Assembly (NCBI GenBank): GCA_001603055.1
Contig: LVAZ01000032.1
Coordinates: 1-7,766, forward strand
Origin: Victivallales bacterium Lenti_02
GTDB lineage: Bacteria; Verrucomicrobiota; Lentisphaeria; Oligosphaerales; Lenti-02
DNA length: 7,766 bases
Direction of reading: 5' to 3'
Shown here: piece by piece, positions 6,787 through 7,766 of the stretch
Layout of the letters: each line of letters starts with the position of its first letter
How positions within the stretch are numbered: the stretch's first letter is position 1
Program-made: the position numbers and the translations under genes
The notes under the pieces: generated by a model
Seen by the model: the letters and a program-made list of their open reading frames with translations, nothing else
The model's database searches: none
Told to the model about the DNA's origin: nothing

Positions 6787-6815
6787 ACTATACGCATTCC
6801 GGCGAAAACCGTCAA
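6787..6815 (-). promoter_or_regulatory. Sigma70-type promoter of the prepilin-like gene
   Basis: Read on the minus strand, TTGACG (6815-6810) and TATAGT (6792-6787) are separated by exactly 17 nt, a near-consensus housekeeping promoter. Transcription would start near 6780, leaving a leader of about 56 nt before the ATG at 6724. It is AT-rich compared with the surrounding DNA. No overlapping operator is evident. Expression is predicted to be constitutive or strong, by consensus match only. Confidence 0.75.
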
Positions 6816-6831
6816 ACTTTTCCCCGCGATT

Positions 6832-6873
6832 CGGGCAGGCGAATACTCGGAGTGTATATTCGCCACCTGCCCG
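6832..6873. promoter_or_regulatory. Interrupted 14-bp inverted repeat upstream of the NagB-like gene (operator or RNA hairpin)
   Basis: CGGGCAGG (6832-6839) pairs with CCTGCCCG (6866-6873), and CGAATA (6840-6845) pairs with TATTCG (6857-6862). Three unpaired bases (6863-6865) interrupt the right arm and an 11-nt loop (6846-6856) separates the arms. A TATATT at 6855-6860, a possible -10 box for the NagB-like gene, falls inside the element, but no good -35 box sits 16-18 nt before it. That combination fits a regulated promoter with a dimeric protein binding over it, or a structured 5' leader if transcription starts upstream. No regulator gene is visible. Confidence 0.5.
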
Positions 6874-6891
6874 CAACCATTGGAGACAGCG

Positions 6892-7766
6892 ATGAGCGAC
6901 TTCACCTACCGCCCCGCCACCTTCGTTCCCTTCCAGGATTTGGCCGCCGTCGCCCGCTGCCGGGCCATTCGCCGGGAGGACCTCGAAACGCACCCCAATC
7001 CCGATTTCCGCATCCGGGTGGTGCCCGATTCGGAACTGGGTTTCCTGTGGCTCACCGACATGTTCCACCGCATCAAGACGGCGGCGGACCGGGGCGAGCG
7101 CTGCGTGCTCATCACCCCCCAGCCCTGGCCCCAGGGATACCGCCAACTGGCCCATCTCATCAATCTCTTCCGGGTGGACTGCCGCCAGCTCTGGACCTTC
7201 AATATGGACGAGTACGCGAACGAGGACGGAGTCATCGCCCCGGAAACCTGGCGCCCCGGCTTCCTGTATTCGATGCTCGAAAACTTCTACGCGAACGTGG
7301 ACGCGGACCTGCGGCCCCCGCGCCGCCAGATCAACGGGCTCACCAATGAGAATCTGGACCGCTACGGCGACCAGCTCGCCGAACTCGGCGGGGCGGATTG
7401 CTGCTACAGCGGGCCGGGCTGGACCGGGCATCTGGCCTTCATCGAGCCGGACGCGCCGGAGTTCGCCGCCCCCCTCGAGGAATGGAAGACCTTCGGCCCC
7501 CGCATCGCCACCCTCAGCCCCTTCACCGTGGCCCAGAACTCGCTGCACGGCTTTTTCGGGATGAGCGGCGACCTCTGCGCCGTGCCGCCCAAGGCCGCCA
7601 CCATCGGCCCCGCCCAGGTGATCGGCGCCAAGCACCGCTTCGACATGCACGGCATCACCGTGGACGGCTCCTTCGCCTCCTGGCAGCGCCTCACCAGCCG
7701 TCTGGTCCTCCACGGCCCCGTCACCCCCCTCCTCCCCCAGTCCATCCTACAAACCCTGCGCACCGA
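6892..7766 (+). CDS. Divergent glucosamine-6-phosphate deaminase (NagB)-like protein, 3' end cut by the window
   Basis: An uninterrupted frame gives 291 residues before the window ends. WTFNMDEY at 101-108 matches the NagB active-site strand whose aspartate (D72 in E. coli) abstracts a proton, and SGPGWTGHLAFIEP at 173-186 aligns with NagB GGVGNDGHIAFNEP. The C-terminal part (ATIGPAQVI, then an allosteric-helix-like region) also follows the fold. NagB converts glucosamine-6-phosphate to fructose-6-phosphate plus ammonia. Two key features differ: the catalytic D141 is replaced by Thr178, although H143 and E148 equivalents (H180, E185) remain, and the phosphate-binding GLPTGxTP loop is replaced by ITPQPWPQGY around 74-83. 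A different sugar substrate, a regulatory role, or loss of deaminase activity is therefore likely. The ATG follows GGAGA with 5-nt spacing. Gene diverges from the prepilin gene. Confidence 0.85.
   Translation, partial: MSDFTYRPATFVPFQDLAAVARCRAIRREDLETHPNPDFRIRVVPDSELGFLWLTDMFHRIKTAADRGERCVLITPQPWPQGYRQLAHLINLFRVDCRQLWTFNMDEYANEDGVIAPETWRPGFLYSMLENFYANVDADLRPPRRQINGLTNENLDRYGDQLAELGGADCCYSGPGWTGHLAFIEPDAPEFAAPLEEWKTFGPRIATLSPFTVAQNSLHGFFGMSGDLCAVPPKAATIGPAQVIGAKHRFDMHGITVDGSFASWQRLTSRLVLHGPVTPLLPQSILQTLRT

Noticed and set aside
4235..6895. Second long plus-strand open frame (886 codons)
   Set aside because: Antisense to the SPL-like and prepilin-like genes; Gly/Ala/Val/Asp-rich low-complexity product and no sensible ribosome site. 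Treated as a shadow frame.
6691..7713. Minus-strand open frame of 340 codons
   Set aside because: It is the mirror of the NagB-like gene and would also run across the prepilin promoter region; composition is shadow-like and no motif was found.

Overview
The window is GC-rich DNA with seven protein genes and no RNA genes, mobile elements or CRISPR arrays that I can see. The best clue to the host is the prepilin-like protein at 6023-6724. It pairs an [20 protein letters not shown]-type leader with an exact H-X9-DG motif near its C-terminus. Such proteins are greatly expanded in the Planctomycetota-Verrucomicrobiota-Lentisphaerota group, and the G-less leader resembles those I associate with Lentisphaerota. 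A member of that group is my best guess, but it is an inference.

Layout: six genes lie head to tail on the minus strand. In transcription order they are a prepilin-like protein (6724-6023), a spore-photoproduct-lyase-like radical SAM enzyme (5860-4538), a secreted multidomain glycoside-hydrolase-like protein (4398-2455), a UbiA-superfamily prenyltransferase (2421-1456), a second radical SAM enzyme with a SPASM-like C-terminus (1443-160), and the first 54 codons of a diacylglycerol/sphingosine-kinase-family protein (163 to beyond position 1). One gene, a divergent glucosamine-6-phosphate deaminase (NagB)-like protein, runs the other way from 6892 and leaves the window open at its 3' end. Between the divergent genes (6725-6891) lie a very good sigma70-type promoter for the prepilin gene and a 14-bp interrupted inverted repeat in front of the NagB-like gene.

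The tightest unit is UbiA - radical SAM - lipid kinase, with a 12-nt gap followed by an ATGA stop/start overlap. These three are almost certainly co-translated. A membrane prenyltransferase, a radical SAM enzyme and a lipid/polyprenol-type kinase suggest a small pathway that builds or modifies an isoprenoid-containing membrane molecule; its product cannot be read from the sequence. The glycoside-hydrolase-like gene lies 33 nt upstream and may be read into this unit, but its function looks unrelated. The prepilin and SPL-like genes are separated by longer gaps (162 and 139 nt) and are probably independently expressed.

Most worth following up are the NagB-like protein, which keeps the fold motifs but has lost the proton-shuttling Asp and the phosphate-loop signature, the SPL-like enzyme with extra cysteine clusters, and the lipid-type three-gene unit with an altered UbiA aspartate motif.
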